DNA of 64,000 nt from Streptomyces sp. NBC_01341 (GTDB lineage: Bacteria; Actinomycetota; Actinomycetes; Streptomycetales; Streptomycetaceae), in contig NZ_CP108364.1 of assembly GCF_035946055.1 (NCBI RefSeq), forward strand, positions 2,790,001 through 2,854,000, in the 5' to 3' direction. Within the stretch, counting starts at the first letter, position 1. Each line of letters starts with the position of its first letter. Shown here one piece after another: positions 20,783 to 29,910 of the stretch. The translations under genes were made by a program, and so were the position numbers. The notes below the pieces were generated by a model. That model worked only from the letters and a program-made list of their open reading frames with translations. It was not told the DNA's origin and ran no database searches.

Positions 20783-21117
20783 ACGGTGTCCTTCCAGCAT
20801 CGCCCGCTTAGGTGACCTCGCGAGCGCAATCGTGCCCTTGACACTGGCCTCCCTACTGCATGGGTCACGGGAGGCACGGGCCCGGTGGGCGTCTTCCCGG
20901 GGGAAGGCGCCGCGTGGTGCTCGCGGGCGGCATACGGACGGCTTTTGTTGAGTTGTGTGGTGCGTGGCGCCTCTGGAGGTGCCCAAGTGCCGTATGCGGG
21001 GCCTGACGGAAGCAAGACTCTGCCGGACGGACACGGGGCGTTGCAATTCTGTGTTGCGTGTTAAAGGTCACACCTCGTTTGGAGCATGACTTTTTCGGAA
21101 ATGACGGCGCAGCACAA
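20783..21117. other. Long leader of the transglycosylase gene
   Basis: 335 bp without a gene. It contains imperfect inverted sequences (CCGTATGCGG near 20992 and TGCCG/CGGCA elements) but no riboswitch core I can recognise; see the rejected list for the c-di-AMP riboswitch. It probably holds the promoter and leader of the minus-strand gene starting at 20782. Confidence 0.4.
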
Positions 21118-21154
21118 TGCCGCCCGGCTAAGCTCCTTGGCTCGCCGGGCGGCA
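21118..21154 (-). terminator. Hairpin after phoH
   Basis: 11-bp perfect stem (21118-21128 with 21144-21154), 15-nt loop, 18 nt after the stop of the minus-strand PhoH gene. Confidence 0.8.
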
Positions 21155-21172
21155 TCTATGGGGCGTTCAGGG

Positions 21173-22495
21173 TCAGATGTGCCCGTCCTCCAGCATTTCG
21201 GTCACCAGCGCGGCGATCGGCGAGCGCTCGGATCGGGTGAGCGTGACGTGGGCGAAGAGCGGGTGCCCCTTCAGCTTCTCGACGACGGCGACGACTCCGT
21301 CGTAGCGGCCGACCCTGAGGTTGTCCCGCTGCGCGACGTCGTGGGTGAGCACCACCCGCGAGTTCGCCCCGATGCGGGACAGGACGGTCAGCAGGACGTT
21401 CCGCTCCAGGGACTGCGCCTCGTCCACGATCACGAAGGCGTCGTGGAGCGAGCGTCCCCGGATGTGGGTGAGCGGCAGGATCTCCAGCATCCCGCGTCCC
21501 AGCACCTCTTCGATGACCTCGCGTCCGGCGACCGCCGACAGCGTGTCGAAGACGGCCTGCGCCCAGGGGCTCATCTTCTCGGCCTCACTGCCGGGGAGAT
21601 AGCCGAGCTCCTGCCCGCCGACCGCGTACAGCGGCCGGAAGACCATCACCTTCTTGTGCTGCCGGCGCTCCAGCACGGCCTCCAGACCCGCGCAGAGTGC
21701 GAGGGCGGACTTGCCGGTGCCCGCCCTGCCGCCCATCGACACGATGCCGACGTCCGGATCGAGGAGCAGGTCGAGCGCGATGCGCTGCTCGGCGCTGCGG
21801 CCGTGGATCCCGAAGGCCTCACGGTCGCCGCGCACGAGGCGCACGTTGCCCTCGGCCGTGACCCTGCCGAGCGCCTTGCCGCGCTCGGACTGGAGGACCA
21901 GTCCGGTGTGCACGGGGTATTCGGCGGCCTCGGGGATGAACAGGGTCTCCTCCGTGAAGAGGAGGTCGACCTGCTCGGCGGCGAGGGCCAGCTCCGACAT
22001 CCCGGTCCAGCCGGAGTCGGTGATGGCCAGTTCGGCGCGGTACTCCTCGGCGAGGAGACCGACCGAGGACGCCTTGATCCGGAGCGGCAGGTCCTTGGAG
22101 ACGACGGTGACGTCGTACCCCTCGGCCTGCAGGTTGCGTGCGACCGCGAGGATCCGTGAGTCGTTGTCCCCCAACCGGTAGCCGGCGGGCAGTACGCCGG
22201 GATCGGAATGGTTGAGTTCGACACGGAGCGACCCGCCCAGATCCCCGAGCGGGATCGGGGCGTCCAGCCGGCCGTACCGGACGCGGAAGTCGTCCAGGAG
22301 GCGCAGGGCCTGCCGGGCGAAGTATCCGAGCTCGGGGTGGTGCCTTTTGGCCTCCAGCTCCGTGACCACGACGATCGGCAGCACGACTTCGTGCTCGTCG
22401 AACCGGGCCATGGCGTTGGGGTCGGCCAGCAGGACGCTGGTGTCGAGAACATAGGTGCGCCTGTCGGGCATGCGGCGCTTGATGCTGGTCACCAC
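21173..22495 (-). CDS. PIN-PhoH fusion protein (PhoH2 type)
   Basis: 440 residues. N-terminal PIN nuclease domain ([19 protein letters not shown], with acidic metal ligands) and C-terminal PhoH ATPase/helicase domain with Walker [14 protein letters not shown] and Walker [13 protein letters not shown]. Members unwind and cut RNA. The start has two successive GTG codons at 22495 and 22492; the only purine block (GAGGGGG) is about 11 nt upstream. Ends at a strong hairpin. Confidence 0.92.
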   Translation of the reverse strand: MVTSIKRRMPDRRTYVLDTSVLLADPNAMARFDEHEVVLPIVVVTELEAKRHHPELGYFARQALRLLDDFRVRYGRLDAPIPLGDLGGSLRVELNHSDPGVLPAGYRLGDNDSRILAVARNLQAEGYDVTVVSKDLPLRIKASSVGLLAEEYRAELAITDSGWTGMSELALAAEQVDLLFTEETLFIPEAAEYPVHTGLVLQSERGKALGRVTAEGNVRLVRGDREAFGIHGRSAEQRIALDLLLDPDVGIVSMGGRAGTGKSALALCAGLEAVLERRQHKKVMVFRPLYAVGGQELGYLPGSEAEKMSPWAQAVFDTLSAVAGREVIEEVLGRGMLEILPLTHIRGRSLHDAFVIVDEAQSLERNVLLTVLSRIGANSRVVLTHDVAQRDNLRVGRYDGVVAVVEKLKGHPLFAHVTLTRSERSPIAALVTEMLEDGHI

Positions 22496-22832
22496 GGAAG
22501 GACGTACCCCCTCGGACGAGGTCGGGGAGTGCGACGGAGGTCGCGGAACTTCCCAAAGGGAGAGGACGGACCGGGTTCGGGCCCCGAGCGCGGGCCGAAC
22601 TCCGGCCCTCCGCGTCGGCCGCGTGTCGTGCGGTCCTTCGTGTGCAAAGGGCCTCCCGGGCGAGCGGGCTGGGTGCCGCTCACTTGGATGCGACGTCCGC
22701 CTGGTTGGTGACCGGACATCGACCTGAGAGGGGTATTCCCTCGAACACGCGAAGCCATGCCCCCGCCTGCGACGAGGTGCGCCGGACCGGGTTCTGTGCC
22801 TTCCCCCCCGCCCGCCGGGCGGGCCGGGTCCC
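22496..22832. other. Gap between phoH and uppS
   Basis: 337 bp, GC-rich, with no convincing gene, hairpin or repeat. It must hold the phoH promoter on the minus strand; I see no clear -10. Confidence 0.4.
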
Positions 22833-23594
22833 TCAGGACCCGTAGCGCCGGTGCCGTGCCGCGTAGTCGCGCAGGGCGCGCAGGAAGTCGACCTTGCGGA
22901 AGGCCGGCCAGAAAACTTCGCAGAAGTAGTACTCCGAATGGGCGCTCTGCCAGAGCATGAAGCCGGACAGCCGCTGCTCCCCGCTGGTGCGGATCACCAG
23001 GTCCGGGTCGGGCTGTCCGCGGGTGTAGAGGTGCTCGGAGATGAGGTCCGTGGAGACGACCTCGGCGAGCTCCTCGAAGGTCGTGCCCCTGGCGGAGTGC
23101 TCCAGGAGCAGTGAGCGCACGGCGTCCGCGATCTCCTGGCGTCCGCCGTAACCGACGGCGACGTTGACGATTATTCCCTGGACGCCGGAGGTGGCCTCCT
23201 CGGCCTCCTTGAGGACGGTCTGGGTCCTCGCGGGCAGCAGGTCGAGGGTGCCGACGTGGTGCAGACGCCAGCGGCCGTCCGCGGCCAGGTTGCGCACGGT
23301 GTTCTCGATGATGCCGAGCAGAGGGGTGAGCTCCGCCTCGGGCCGGTCGAAGTTGTCCGTGGAGAGCAGCCAGAGCGTGACGACCTCGACGTCGGTCTCG
23401 CTGCACCAGCCGAGGAGCTCGGAGATCTTGTCCGCTCCGGCCTGGTGTCCTTGCACGGCCGAGCCGCCGGACGCCTTCGCCCACCGCCGGTTGCCGTCGA
23501 GGATGACGCCGATGTGCTTGGGCACCTGGTCGTGGTCCAGGCGGCCTTCCACCCGGCGTGCGTAGAGCCCGTACACCAGGTCGCGCAAGTTCAC
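22833..23594 (-). CDS. uppS: Isoprenyl (undecaprenyl-type) diphosphate synthase
   Basis: 253-residue cis-prenyltransferase that makes the polyprenyl carrier for cell-wall synthesis. Signature [15 protein letters not shown] (catalytic Asp), followed by [13 protein letters not shown] and the C-terminal [30 protein letters not shown] 23594 gives the typical N-terminus [13 protein letters not shown] and has GGGTGGA 4 nt upstream; GTG 23603 is an alternative three codons earlier. Confidence 0.95.
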   Translation of the reverse strand: MNLRDLVYGLYARRVEGRLDHDQVPKHIGVILDGNRRWAKASGGSAVQGHQAGADKISELLGWCSETDVEVVTLWLLSTDNFDRPEAELTPLLGIIENTVRNLAADGRWRLHHVGTLDLLPARTQTVLKEAEEATSGVQGIIVNVAVGYGGRQEIADAVRSLLLEHSARGTTFEELAEVVSTDLISEHLYTRGQPDPDLVIRTSGEQRLSGFMLWQSAHSEYYFCEVFWPAFRKVDFLRALRDYAARHRRYGS

Positions 23595-23801
23595 TGAGTC
23601 CACCCTCTCGGTTTCCGTACGGGCGCGTGGCCCGCCCTCCCCCTCACCGGGGGTCCGGGGCCGCCCCCCGGGGGACCGCCGTGCTGTCCGCACAGCGCGC
23701 TTCCGCGCCGCGGATCGGCGGTTCCGAAGCGGCCACATTACTGCGGACGGGTCACGGGGGCCCAACCCGGTCTGTCACAACTCCGTGATAAGGAGTGAAA
23801 C

Positions 23802-24839
23802 GTGACTGATTCCCTCTCCTACCTCGCCGACACCTCGCGCTACGACTCGATGGAGTACCGCCGCACCGGCCGCAGCGGGCTCAAGCTCCCCGCCGTCTCC
23901 CTCGGCCTCTGGCACAACTTCGGTGACGACCGCGCCCTCGGCACGCAGCGGGCGATCCTGCGCCGCGCCTTCGATCTCGGCGTGACGCACTTCGACCTGG
24001 CCAACAACTACGGCCCGCCGCCCGGCTCGGCGGAACTGAACTTCGGCAAGCTCTTCCGCCAGGACTTCGCCCCGTACAGGGACGAGCTCGTGATCTCCAC
24101 CAAGGCCGGGTACGAGATGCACCCCGGCCCCTACGGCGAGTGGGGATCCCGCAAGTACCTGCTGTCCTCGCTCGACGCCTCGCTGGGGCGCATGGGCCTC
24201 GATCACGTCGACATCTTCTACTCGCACCGCTTCGACCCCCACACGCCGCTCGAGGAGACCATGGGGGCGCTCGCCTCCGCCGTGCACCGGGGCAAGGCGC
24301 TGTACGTGGGCGTGTCCTCCTACAACGCGGCACAGACCGCCGAGGCGGCCCGCATCCTCCGCGAGATGGGCGTGCCCGCCCTGATCCACCAGCCGTCCTA
24401 CTCGATGATCAACCGCTGGGTGGAGGCCGACGGGCTCCTCGACACGCTGGAGGAGGCCGGCATGGGCTGCATCTCCTTCGCGCCACTCGCCCAGGGCCTG
24501 CTCACGGACAAGTACCTCTCGGGCATCCCCGAGGGCTCGCGCGCCAGCCAGGGCAAGTCCCTCGATCCCGGACTGCTGTCCGAGGAGATGGTGCGGCGGC
24601 TGCGCGGGCTGAACGAGATCGCGGGGCGCCGCGGGCAGTCACTGGCGCAGATGGCCCTGAACTGGGTCCTGCGTGACAGCCGGATGACGTCGGCCCTGAT
24701 CGGGGCGTCGAGCGTGGGACAGCTGGAGCAGAACGTGGCCGCGCTCTCCGCGCCGGCGCTGACCGCCGCCGAGATCGAGGAGATCGACGCCTTCGCGGTG
24801 GACACGGCGAGCACCAACATCTGGGCCAACCGGCGCTGA
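23802..24839 (+). CDS. Aldo/keto reductase (YghZ / glyceraldehyde-3-phosphate reductase type)
   Basis: 345 residues, NADPH-dependent TIM-barrel oxidoreductase. Catalytic tyrosine lies in FDLANNYGPPPGSAE, the catalytic lysine in LVISTKAGY and the histidine in DIFYSHRFD. The cofactor-binding end is SALIGASSVGQLEQN. AAGGAG lies 6 nt before the GTG. Family members detoxify methylglyoxal or reduce L-glyceraldehyde-3-phosphate. Confidence 0.93.
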   Translation: MTDSLSYLADTSRYDSMEYRRTGRSGLKLPAVSLGLWHNFGDDRALGTQRAILRRAFDLGVTHFDLANNYGPPPGSAELNFGKLFRQDFAPYRDELVISTKAGYEMHPGPYGEWGSRKYLLSSLDASLGRMGLDHVDIFYSHRFDPHTPLEETMGALASAVHRGKALYVGVSSYNAAQTAEAARILREMGVPALIHQPSYSMINRWVEADGLLDTLEEAGMGCISFAPLAQGLLTDKYLSGIPEGSRASQGKSLDPGLLSEEMVRRLRGLNEIAGRRGQSLAQMALNWVLRDSRMTSALIGASSVGQLEQNVAALSAPALTAAEIEEIDAFAVDTASTNIWANRR

Positions 24840-25097
24840 GCCGGACGCCCCTGGCCCGGACTCCCGGGCCGGGGGCCGTCACCGGTCGCGCACGGGTCCC
24901 GTACGAGGGGCCACAGCCCCGGGCACAAAAAACGGGCCGGTCCGTGGGGGGGGATACGGACCGGCCCGAGGGGGGGTTTCCACCATAACCCTTCGTAAGT
25001 GATGCTGCGTGCCACGCCACTCGACAATTACTCTCCGGATTCACCGGACTGCGCTGCGGGCACACTTTCCGGCCGCTCCCCGGCTCGGTCCGCCCGG
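24840..25097. other. Gap before the winged-helix gene
   Basis: No coding gene. It holds a strong hairpin (24934-24967) and, at 25034-25048, the dyad TCCGG-ATTCA-CCGGA, discussed in the findings as a possible minus-strand small transcript. Confidence 0.5.
24934..24967 (-). terminator. 12-bp hairpin with U-run on the minus strand
   Basis: Perfect 12-bp stem (24934-24945 with 24956-24967). Read on the minus strand it is followed by GTTTTTTG, a textbook intrinsic terminator, which is rare in this genome. On the plus strand the hairpin is followed by GAGGGGGGGTTT and may also end the aldo/keto reductase transcript. Confidence 0.75.
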
Positions 25098-25135
25098 CCA
25101 ACAGGACAGTTTCCGTCCTGTTGGGGTCCTACATT
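25098..25135 (+). promoter_or_regulatory. Operator-like inverted repeat and -10 of the winged-helix gene
   Basis: Perfect 10-bp inverted repeat (25098-25107 with 25115-25124, arms CCAACAGGAC and GTCCTGTTGG, 7-nt spacer), followed by TACATT (25130-25135), a good -10 box only 6 nt before the ATG at 25142. The mRNA would be leaderless or nearly so. The repeat covers the -35 area, fitting repression. Confidence 0.6.
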
Positions 25136-25141
25136 CACGTC

Positions 25142-26326
25142 ATGACGACACGAGCCCGCACCACGACCGTGACCTGGTCCGAAGCGAACGCCCGGCGGCT
25201 TGACCGGCAGTTCCTGTCCGGCGTCGCCTCCGCCGCCACCGGTGGCGGGGACACGGTGGCGGGGGCGGTCGCCGCGATGCTCGGTGCGCACGCCCAGGTG
25301 CTGTCGGCCGCCGAACTCTCCGTCGGCCTCCGCACGCCCGGGGTGACACGCACGCATGTGCGTACGTCGCTGTGGAGCGACCGGACCCTCGTCAAGACGT
25401 TCGGCCCCCGCGGCACCGTGCACCTGCTGCCCGCCGCGGATCTGCCGATGTGGACGGGTGCCCTGTCGGCGGTTCCTGCGGGGACGAGCCCGTTCTCCAG
25501 GGACGCACGGATGACGCCGGATCAGGTGGAGGAGGTCCTGGCCGCCGTGTCCGACGCGCTGACCGGTGCCGAGCTCACGGTCGACGAGCTCTCCGCTGAG
25601 GTGATCGCCCGCACCGGCCCGTGGGCGGGCGACCCGGTGATGCCGGCGTTCCAGGGGATGTGGCCGCGCTGGCGCCAGGTGCTGCACCTGGCGGGGCACC
25701 GGGGCGCCCTCCGCTACGCCCCGAACCGCGGCCGGAAGGCCACCTACACCCGTCCCGGGGTCACTCCGCTGCCGGCCCCGGAGGCGACGGCGCTGCTCGC
25801 AGGGCGTTATCTGCACGCGTACGGTCCCGCGACCCCGGCCCACTTCGCCCGGTGGCTCGCCGCGCCGCGCGGCTGGGCGGCAGGGCTCTTCGAGGAGCTG
25901 GCCGGGGCGGGCGCGATCGAGCGGGTGGAGTTCGAGAACTGCGGTCCGGCCTGGGTGGCGACGGGCGACACGCTGTTCCCGTCGGCGCCGCCTCACGGCG
26001 TGCGGCTCCTCCCCTACTTCGACGCGTTCGCCATCGCCTCCCGGCCCCGGGAACGGCTCTGTCCGGGTGCGGCGTCCGGTCGGGCGCTGGCCGGCGGCCA
26101 GGCGGGCAACTTCCCGGTGCTGCTGGTCGACGGGACGGTCGCGGGGGTGTGGCATCAGCGGCGTTCGGGGAAGCGGATCGCGGTGACGGTGGAGCCGCTG
26201 TCCGCCGGCACCCTGGACGCCGCCCGCCTCCGGGAGCTGGAGGGCCAGGTGGAGCGGCTGGGCTCGGTCATGGAAGGCGTGGCGACGCTGACGGTGGGAC
26301 AGGTGGACGTCGGCGGGCACGCGTAG
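25142..26326 (+). CDS. Winged-helix DNA-binding protein (HTH_42 / YcaQ-like)
   Basis: 394 residues of the PF06224 family, in which YcaQ/AlkX-type proteins unhook DNA crosslinks. Conserved stretches: MLGAHAQVLSAAELSVGLR, LVKTFGPRGTVHLLPAADLPMW, GTWRP-like MWPRWRQVLHLA and LLPYFDAFAI. The short leader with a -10 at 25130 makes ATG 25142 the likely start. A nuclease/glycosylase role is family inference; a regulator role is also possible. Confidence 0.82.
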   Translation: MTTRARTTTVTWSEANARRLDRQFLSGVASAATGGGDTVAGAVAAMLGAHAQVLSAAELSVGLRTPGVTRTHVRTSLWSDRTLVKTFGPRGTVHLLPAADLPMWTGALSAVPAGTSPFSRDARMTPDQVEEVLAAVSDALTGAELTVDELSAEVIARTGPWAGDPVMPAFQGMWPRWRQVLHLAGHRGALRYAPNRGRKATYTRPGVTPLPAPEATALLAGRYLHAYGPATPAHFARWLAAPRGWAAGLFEELAGAGAIERVEFENCGPAWVATGDTLFPSAPPHGVRLLPYFDAFAIASRPRERLCPGAASGRALAGGQAGNFPVLLVDGTVAGVWHQRRSGKRIAVTVEPLSAGTLDAARLRELEGQVERLGSVMEGVATLTVGQVDVGGHA

Positions 26327-26362
26327 GTCCGGGATCGGGCCCCAGTCAGGGGGCCGCGGCGC

Positions 26363-26818
26363 TCAGCGGCGTACGAAGCGGATCGACAGGGTGTCCCCGC
26401 CGTTGACGACGAAGTCGCCGTCCTCGCACCGGATGACGGCCTCGTGGACCTCGCCGTACCCGTCGCGTCGCTCCTGGGTGCCGATGACGGTCCACGCCCC
26501 GCCGTACGGGGGCGGTGGCAGCCGGCTCGGCGGTGCGAACTGCCACTGGCCCGCGGGTACGCACCAGTCGGGGAGGCCGGGCCAGGCGCCGGACGTGATG
26601 TTCAGCGTGCGGTCGGACGCACAGGTCAGCAGGACCGACTGCCCGCCGTCCAGGACGAACTCGACGGCTTCCGGTTCCCCGGCCCGGCCCTCCGGACGGT
26701 AGAACAGCCCGTGCACCGCGGTGATGCGCGCTCCCGTGAGCCAGTCGGCCTTCCCGTGGCGTGGCCGCCCCGACGGTGGGCTCAGCTCCTCGCCCGGCAC
26801 TTCCCTTCCCACCGACAT
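26363..26818 (-). CDS. Hypothetical protein, 151 residues
   Basis: Not recognised. A soluble beta-rich sequence: LTGARITAVHGLFYRPEG, AVEFVLDGGQSVLLTCASDRTLNITSG, then GDFVVNGGDTLSIRFVRR. No signal or membrane helix. ATG 26818 is chosen for AAGGAG 6 nt upstream. It converges on the winged-helix gene and lies downstream of a methyltransferase. Confidence 0.75.
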   Translation of the reverse strand: MSVGREVPGEELSPPSGRPRHGKADWLTGARITAVHGLFYRPEGRAGEPEAVEFVLDGGQSVLLTCASDRTLNITSGAWPGLPDWCVPAGQWQFAPPSRLPPPPYGGAWTVIGTQERRDGYGEVHEAVIRCEDGDFVVNGGDTLSIRFVRR

Positions 26819-26921
26819 GACCCGCTCCTTCGTTGTGCGCTCAACCACCAGGGTCGCACTACTCATGGGTAAGACGGAGGGGGAGGGGCTGCCGTTGCTC
26901 CGCTGGAACCTGAAGTCGTGC

Positions 26922-27737
26922 TCACCCACGCACAGTTGCCGGACTTCCCGGTTTGCGCGCCTCGATCAGGAAGCGGGCGCTGTGCGCGACGAACGGCCCC
27001 TCGGCCTCGATCAGCCGGTGCAGGGAACGGAGTTGTGGCAGATAGGCGTCGACGGTGAAACCCGGCACCATCCAGATGACCTTGCGGAGGAAGTGGACGA
27101 CGGCGCCGATGTCGTGGAACTCGATGCGCAGCCGCTCGGCGCGCAGGTCGGTCACCTCGAGCCCGGCGGCCTCGGCGGCCCTCCCCGCGTCCTGCGGGTC
27201 CCGGGCTCCGCGCTCCTCGGCGGTCAGGGGGCCGAGGAAGTACTCGACGAGTTCGAACACGCTCTCCCGGCCGACCTGCTGGGAGAAGTAGATGCCCCCC
27301 GGCGCCAGCACCCGGGCGATCTCCTCCCACCACGTGGTCACCGGATGCCTGCTGACGACCAGGTCGAAGGCGTCGTCACCGAAGGGCAGCGGCGGCTCGT
27401 CGGTGTCCGCGACGACGACGGCGCCGCGCGGGTGGAGCAGCGCGGTGGCACGGGCGATGTTGGGCGGCCAGGACTCGGTCGCCACCGTCAGGGGCGGGAG
27501 CACGGGCGCGGAGGCGAGAACCTCGCCTCCGCCGGTCTGGATGTCGAGCGCCGCGCGGGCGGCGCCCATCCGGTCCGCCATGGCGCGCGCGTAGCCCCAC
27601 GAGGGGCGCTCCTCGGTGGCGCGCCCGTCGAACCACGAGAAGTCCCAGCCGTCCACGGAGGCGGCGGCGGCCTCGGCGACGAGGGCGTCGAAGCGGGCGT
27701 TGTCGGAGGAGGCGGGAGTCGCGGCTGATCCGGTCAT
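26922..27737 (-). CDS. SAM-dependent methyltransferase, class I
   Basis: 271 residues. The SAM-binding motif I is ALDIQTGGGEVLA, the post-motif acid is VVVADTDE, and LPFGDDAFDLVVSRHPVTTWWEEIARVLAPGG is the typical motif II/III region. The substrate is unknown; distant similarity is to UbiE-like enzymes. Start ATG 27737 is the first in-frame methionine giving a normal N-terminus; the frame is open far upstream by GC bias. Confidence 0.88.
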   Translation of the reverse strand: MTGSAATPASSDNARFDALVAEAAAASVDGWDFSWFDGRATEERPSWGYARAMADRMGAARAALDIQTGGGEVLASAPVLPPLTVATESWPPNIARATALLHPRGAVVVADTDEPPLPFGDDAFDLVVSRHPVTTWWEEIARVLAPGGIYFSQQVGRESVFELVEYFLGPLTAEERGARDPQDAGRAAEAAGLEVTDLRAERLRIEFHDIGAVVHFLRKVIWMVPGFTVDAYLPQLRSLHRLIEAEGPFVAHSARFLIEARKPGSPATVRG

Positions 27738-27817
27738 ACCCGGAATGGTGTCAGCCGCCCTTCTCCCCGCGCGAGTGGATATCACTGGCGTCCGCACGTC
27801 CGTACGCCCGGTGACCA

Positions 27818-28605
27818 TCAGGAAGCGAGGCCTCCGAACAGCAGCCCGAGCAGCGCTCCGGCGATCATGAACGGGCCGAAGGGGATGCCCGTCCTGCGGC
27901 CCGCCCGGCGCAGCAGCATCAGCCCCGCACCGTAGAGGGCACCGAAGAGGAACCCCGCGAAGCCGCCCACGCACAGGACCGCCCAGCCGTACCAGCCGAG
28001 GCCCACGCCCAGCGCGAGGGCGAGCTTCACGTCGCCGAAGCCCATGCCGTTCGGGTTGATCAGGAACAGCACGAAGTAGAAGCCGCCGAGAGCCGCCCCG
28101 CCGAGCAGGGCCGAGATCCAGGAGCCGCTGTGCTGCGGGAGCAGGGCGGCGCCCCCCAGGAGCAGGGCCGCGGCGCCCGCCAGGGGCAGCGTCAGGGGGT
28201 CGGGCAGCCGGTGGACCCGGCGGTCGATGACGGCCAGCAGCACCGCGACCGGCGCGAGCAGCAGCCATACGACGGCCTCCGGCCGGGTGCCGGTCGCGGC
28301 GGCGAGGGCCGCACAGGCCAGCGCGGTGACGACGGGGGCGGCGACGCCGGGGGCGTAGCGCGGGGGCGCGGCCGTCCGGGGGCCGCGGCGGAGCCGCCGG
28401 GGACCGAGGGGACGGTCACGGCGCAGGCGGCGCACCGCGCCGCGCCCAGCCAGCCGCGTGCCGGGCCGGTGAGCGCGTGCCCGGCCGGGCACGTGTCGCG
28501 CCAGGGCTCCTCGGGTTCGACCGAGAAGCGGTACGCGGCGCGCGGGAGCAGCAGTCCGGCGGCGGCGCCCCAGAGCGCGGCGACCGCAATCAGTGTGGCG
28601 TCCAC
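27818..28605 (-). pseudogene. A24 prepilin peptidase, apparently frameshifted
   Basis: The N-terminal 70 codons from GTG 28605 (ATLIAVAALWGAAAGLLLPRAAYRF, then the CPAGH..CAAC cysteine region) are in one frame. The remainder, from about 28,400 to the stop at 27818, with several helices and the GxGD protease motif GMGFGDVKLALALG, is in another. One extra base in either of two G5 runs (28362-28366 or 28378-28382) would restore a single ~262-residue peptidase. It cleaves Flp/TadE-type prepilins. It may be a sequencing slip, a real mutation or a phase switch. Its promoter carries the shared 16-bp motif. Confidence 0.8.
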
Positions 28606-28612
28606 ACGGCCG

Positions 28613-28657
28613 ACCCTAATCCGGCCCGCACGGCCGGGTCTTGGGCCCTGGGACCCA
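28613..28657 (-). promoter_or_regulatory. Tad-regulon promoter, site 1 (prepilin peptidase)
   Basis: TGGGCCC-TG-GGACCCA (28642-28657), 23 nt, TAGGGT as -10 (28613-28618), 7 nt, then GTG at 28605. Same geometry as site 3. The divergent DUF192 gene has no -10 at the matching distance. Confidence 0.75.
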
Positions 28658-28710
28658 CTGCGCGGCGTTCCGGACCCACCCGGTGCGCCGGGGGGCTACG
28701 GTCGGTGCCC

Positions 28711-29100
28711 ATGGGGACATGGCGTGACGGCGGCGGGACACTGACGGTCGGTACGGACACCGGGGTGCGGGAGGTTCCGCTGCGGATAGCGGCCTCGTAC
28801 CGGGCGCGGGCGCGGGGGCTCCTCGGTGTGGACGGCATCGACGGAGCGCTGCTGATCACCCCGTGCGGGAGCGTCCACACCTTCCGGATGCGCTTCACCA
28901 TCGACGTGGCCTACCTGGACCGGGAGTTCAATGTGCTCGCGGTACGCACGATGAGGCCCGGACGGCTCGGCCTGCCCCGGCTCCGCGCCCGGCACGTGGT
29001 CGAGTCCGAAGCGGGGGCGATGGATGCCTGGGGCCTGCGGCCGGGCACACGCGTGCGGGTCTGCGCGGCTGCTACGGAAGTTTCGCCGCCTGCGCCGTGA
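28711..29100 (+). CDS. DUF192 protein
   Basis: 129 residues matching the DUF192 fold: RARGLLGVDGIDGALLITPCGSVHTFRMRFTIDVAYLDREFNVL and LRARHVVESEAGAMDAWGLRPG. The family's function is unknown; it is often near Tad or type II-like genes in actinobacteria. TACGGT 8 nt before the ATG could give a leaderless mRNA. Its 3' end overlaps the convergent lipoprotein by 29 nt. Confidence 0.85.
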   Translation: MGTWRDGGGTLTVGTDTGVREVPLRIAASYRARARGLLGVDGIDGALLITPCGSVHTFRMRFTIDVAYLDREFNVLAVRTMRPGRLGLPRLRARHVVESEAGAMDAWGLRPGTRVRVCAAATEVSPPAP

Positions 29101-29827
29101 CGAGCGCGGCCGGGACCTCCGGTGCCGTGTCCGTGAGGAAGCCGGCCGCGTAGAAGGTGACCACCGTCGACCCGGTCCGCACGAGGTGGAAGACGAGCGG
29201 GATCCTGGCGCCCTCCAGGCTGCCCGTCACCTGGTAGGCGAAGGACTCCTGGCCGGCCTTCGGGGCGGGCAGTGCGCTGACGCCCGTGTAGGTGGACGGG
29301 CCGTCCTCGCTCGTCGTACGGAATCCGTCCGCGCAGGCCCGCGCCGCCTCACGGACGGAGCGCAGCAGTTCCTCGGCGCCGCCCTCCCGGTGCGAGGTGA
29401 GGATCTCGGTGACGACGGTCCGGTCGTCCTTGCCCTCCTCCCTCGTGTCCATCGCCGTACGGAAGACGGTGGCGGCCGGGGCCGGTTCGGGCGAGCCGTT
29501 GATGATCGCGGCGATCGGCCGGCATGCCTCGTCCTCGGACTTCTCGGTGCCGCGTTCGTCGGCTCCCTCCAGGGGAGCGATCTCGTGGCCCGGCAGTTCG
29601 CCCGTGGCGAGGGCCACCTTCGCGAGCTCGGCCTCGGTGAGGGTCCTGCCGTCGCTGGTGGGCACGGGCACGGGGTCCGCTTCCGGGCTCGCGTCGGCGG
29701 TGGGTGCCGCCGAGGGCGCGGCCTTGCCGCCGGCCCCCTTGTCGCCGCCCTCGTCCGGACCGCAGCCGGCGGCCGCCAGGCAGAGGACGAGCGTGCCCGC
29801 CGCCACGACCGTGGTTCGTACCTTCAT
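29072..29827 (-). CDS. Secreted lipoprotein, Tad regulon
   Basis: 251 residues with a lipoprotein signal (KVRTTVVAAGTLVLCLAAAGC; lipobox AAAGC), a Gly/Ala/Pro/Asp-rich linker (about 24-60) and a globular domain with a conserved-looking Cys pair (DEACRPI and ARACADGF). Not recognised as a named family. Its promoter carries motif site 2, which ties it to the Flp/toxin genes; it could be an accessory pilus-assembly or anchoring lipoprotein (inference). Confidence 0.8.
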   Translation of the reverse strand: MKVRTTVVAAGTLVLCLAAAGCGPDEGGDKGAGGKAAPSAAPTADASPEADPVPVPTSDGRTLTEAELAKVALATGELPGHEIAPLEGADERGTEKSEDEACRPIAAIINGSPEPAPAATVFRTAMDTREEGKDDRTVVTEILTSHREGGAEELLRSVREAARACADGFRTTSEDGPSTYTGVSALPAPKAGQESFAYQVTGSLEGARIPLVFHLVRTGSTVVTFYAAGFLTDTAPEVPAALVTAQAAKLP

Positions 29828-29864
29828 CGCTCACCGCTCCCGACCCGCCGTGCACCGGATCAGC

Positions 29865-29908
29865 ACGCTAACAACCGGGACGCCCCGGCGCGTGGGCCCG
29901 TGGACCCA
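29865..29908 (-). promoter_or_regulatory. Tad-regulon promoter, site 2 (lipoprotein)
   Basis: TGGGCCC-GT-GGACCCA (29893-29908, flanked by CG on both sides), 22 nt, TAGCGT as -10 (29865-29870). The lipoprotein start is at 29827. Confidence 0.72.
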
Positions 29909-29910
29909 CG

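Noticed and set aside
20783..21117. c-di-AMP (ydaO-type) riboswitch before the cell-wall hydrolase
   Set aside because: Such riboswitches occur before Streptomyces hydrolases, and GGTCACCTAAG near the start codon is suggestive, but I cannot find the GGGGTGAATC core or pair the helices. An Rfam search would decide.
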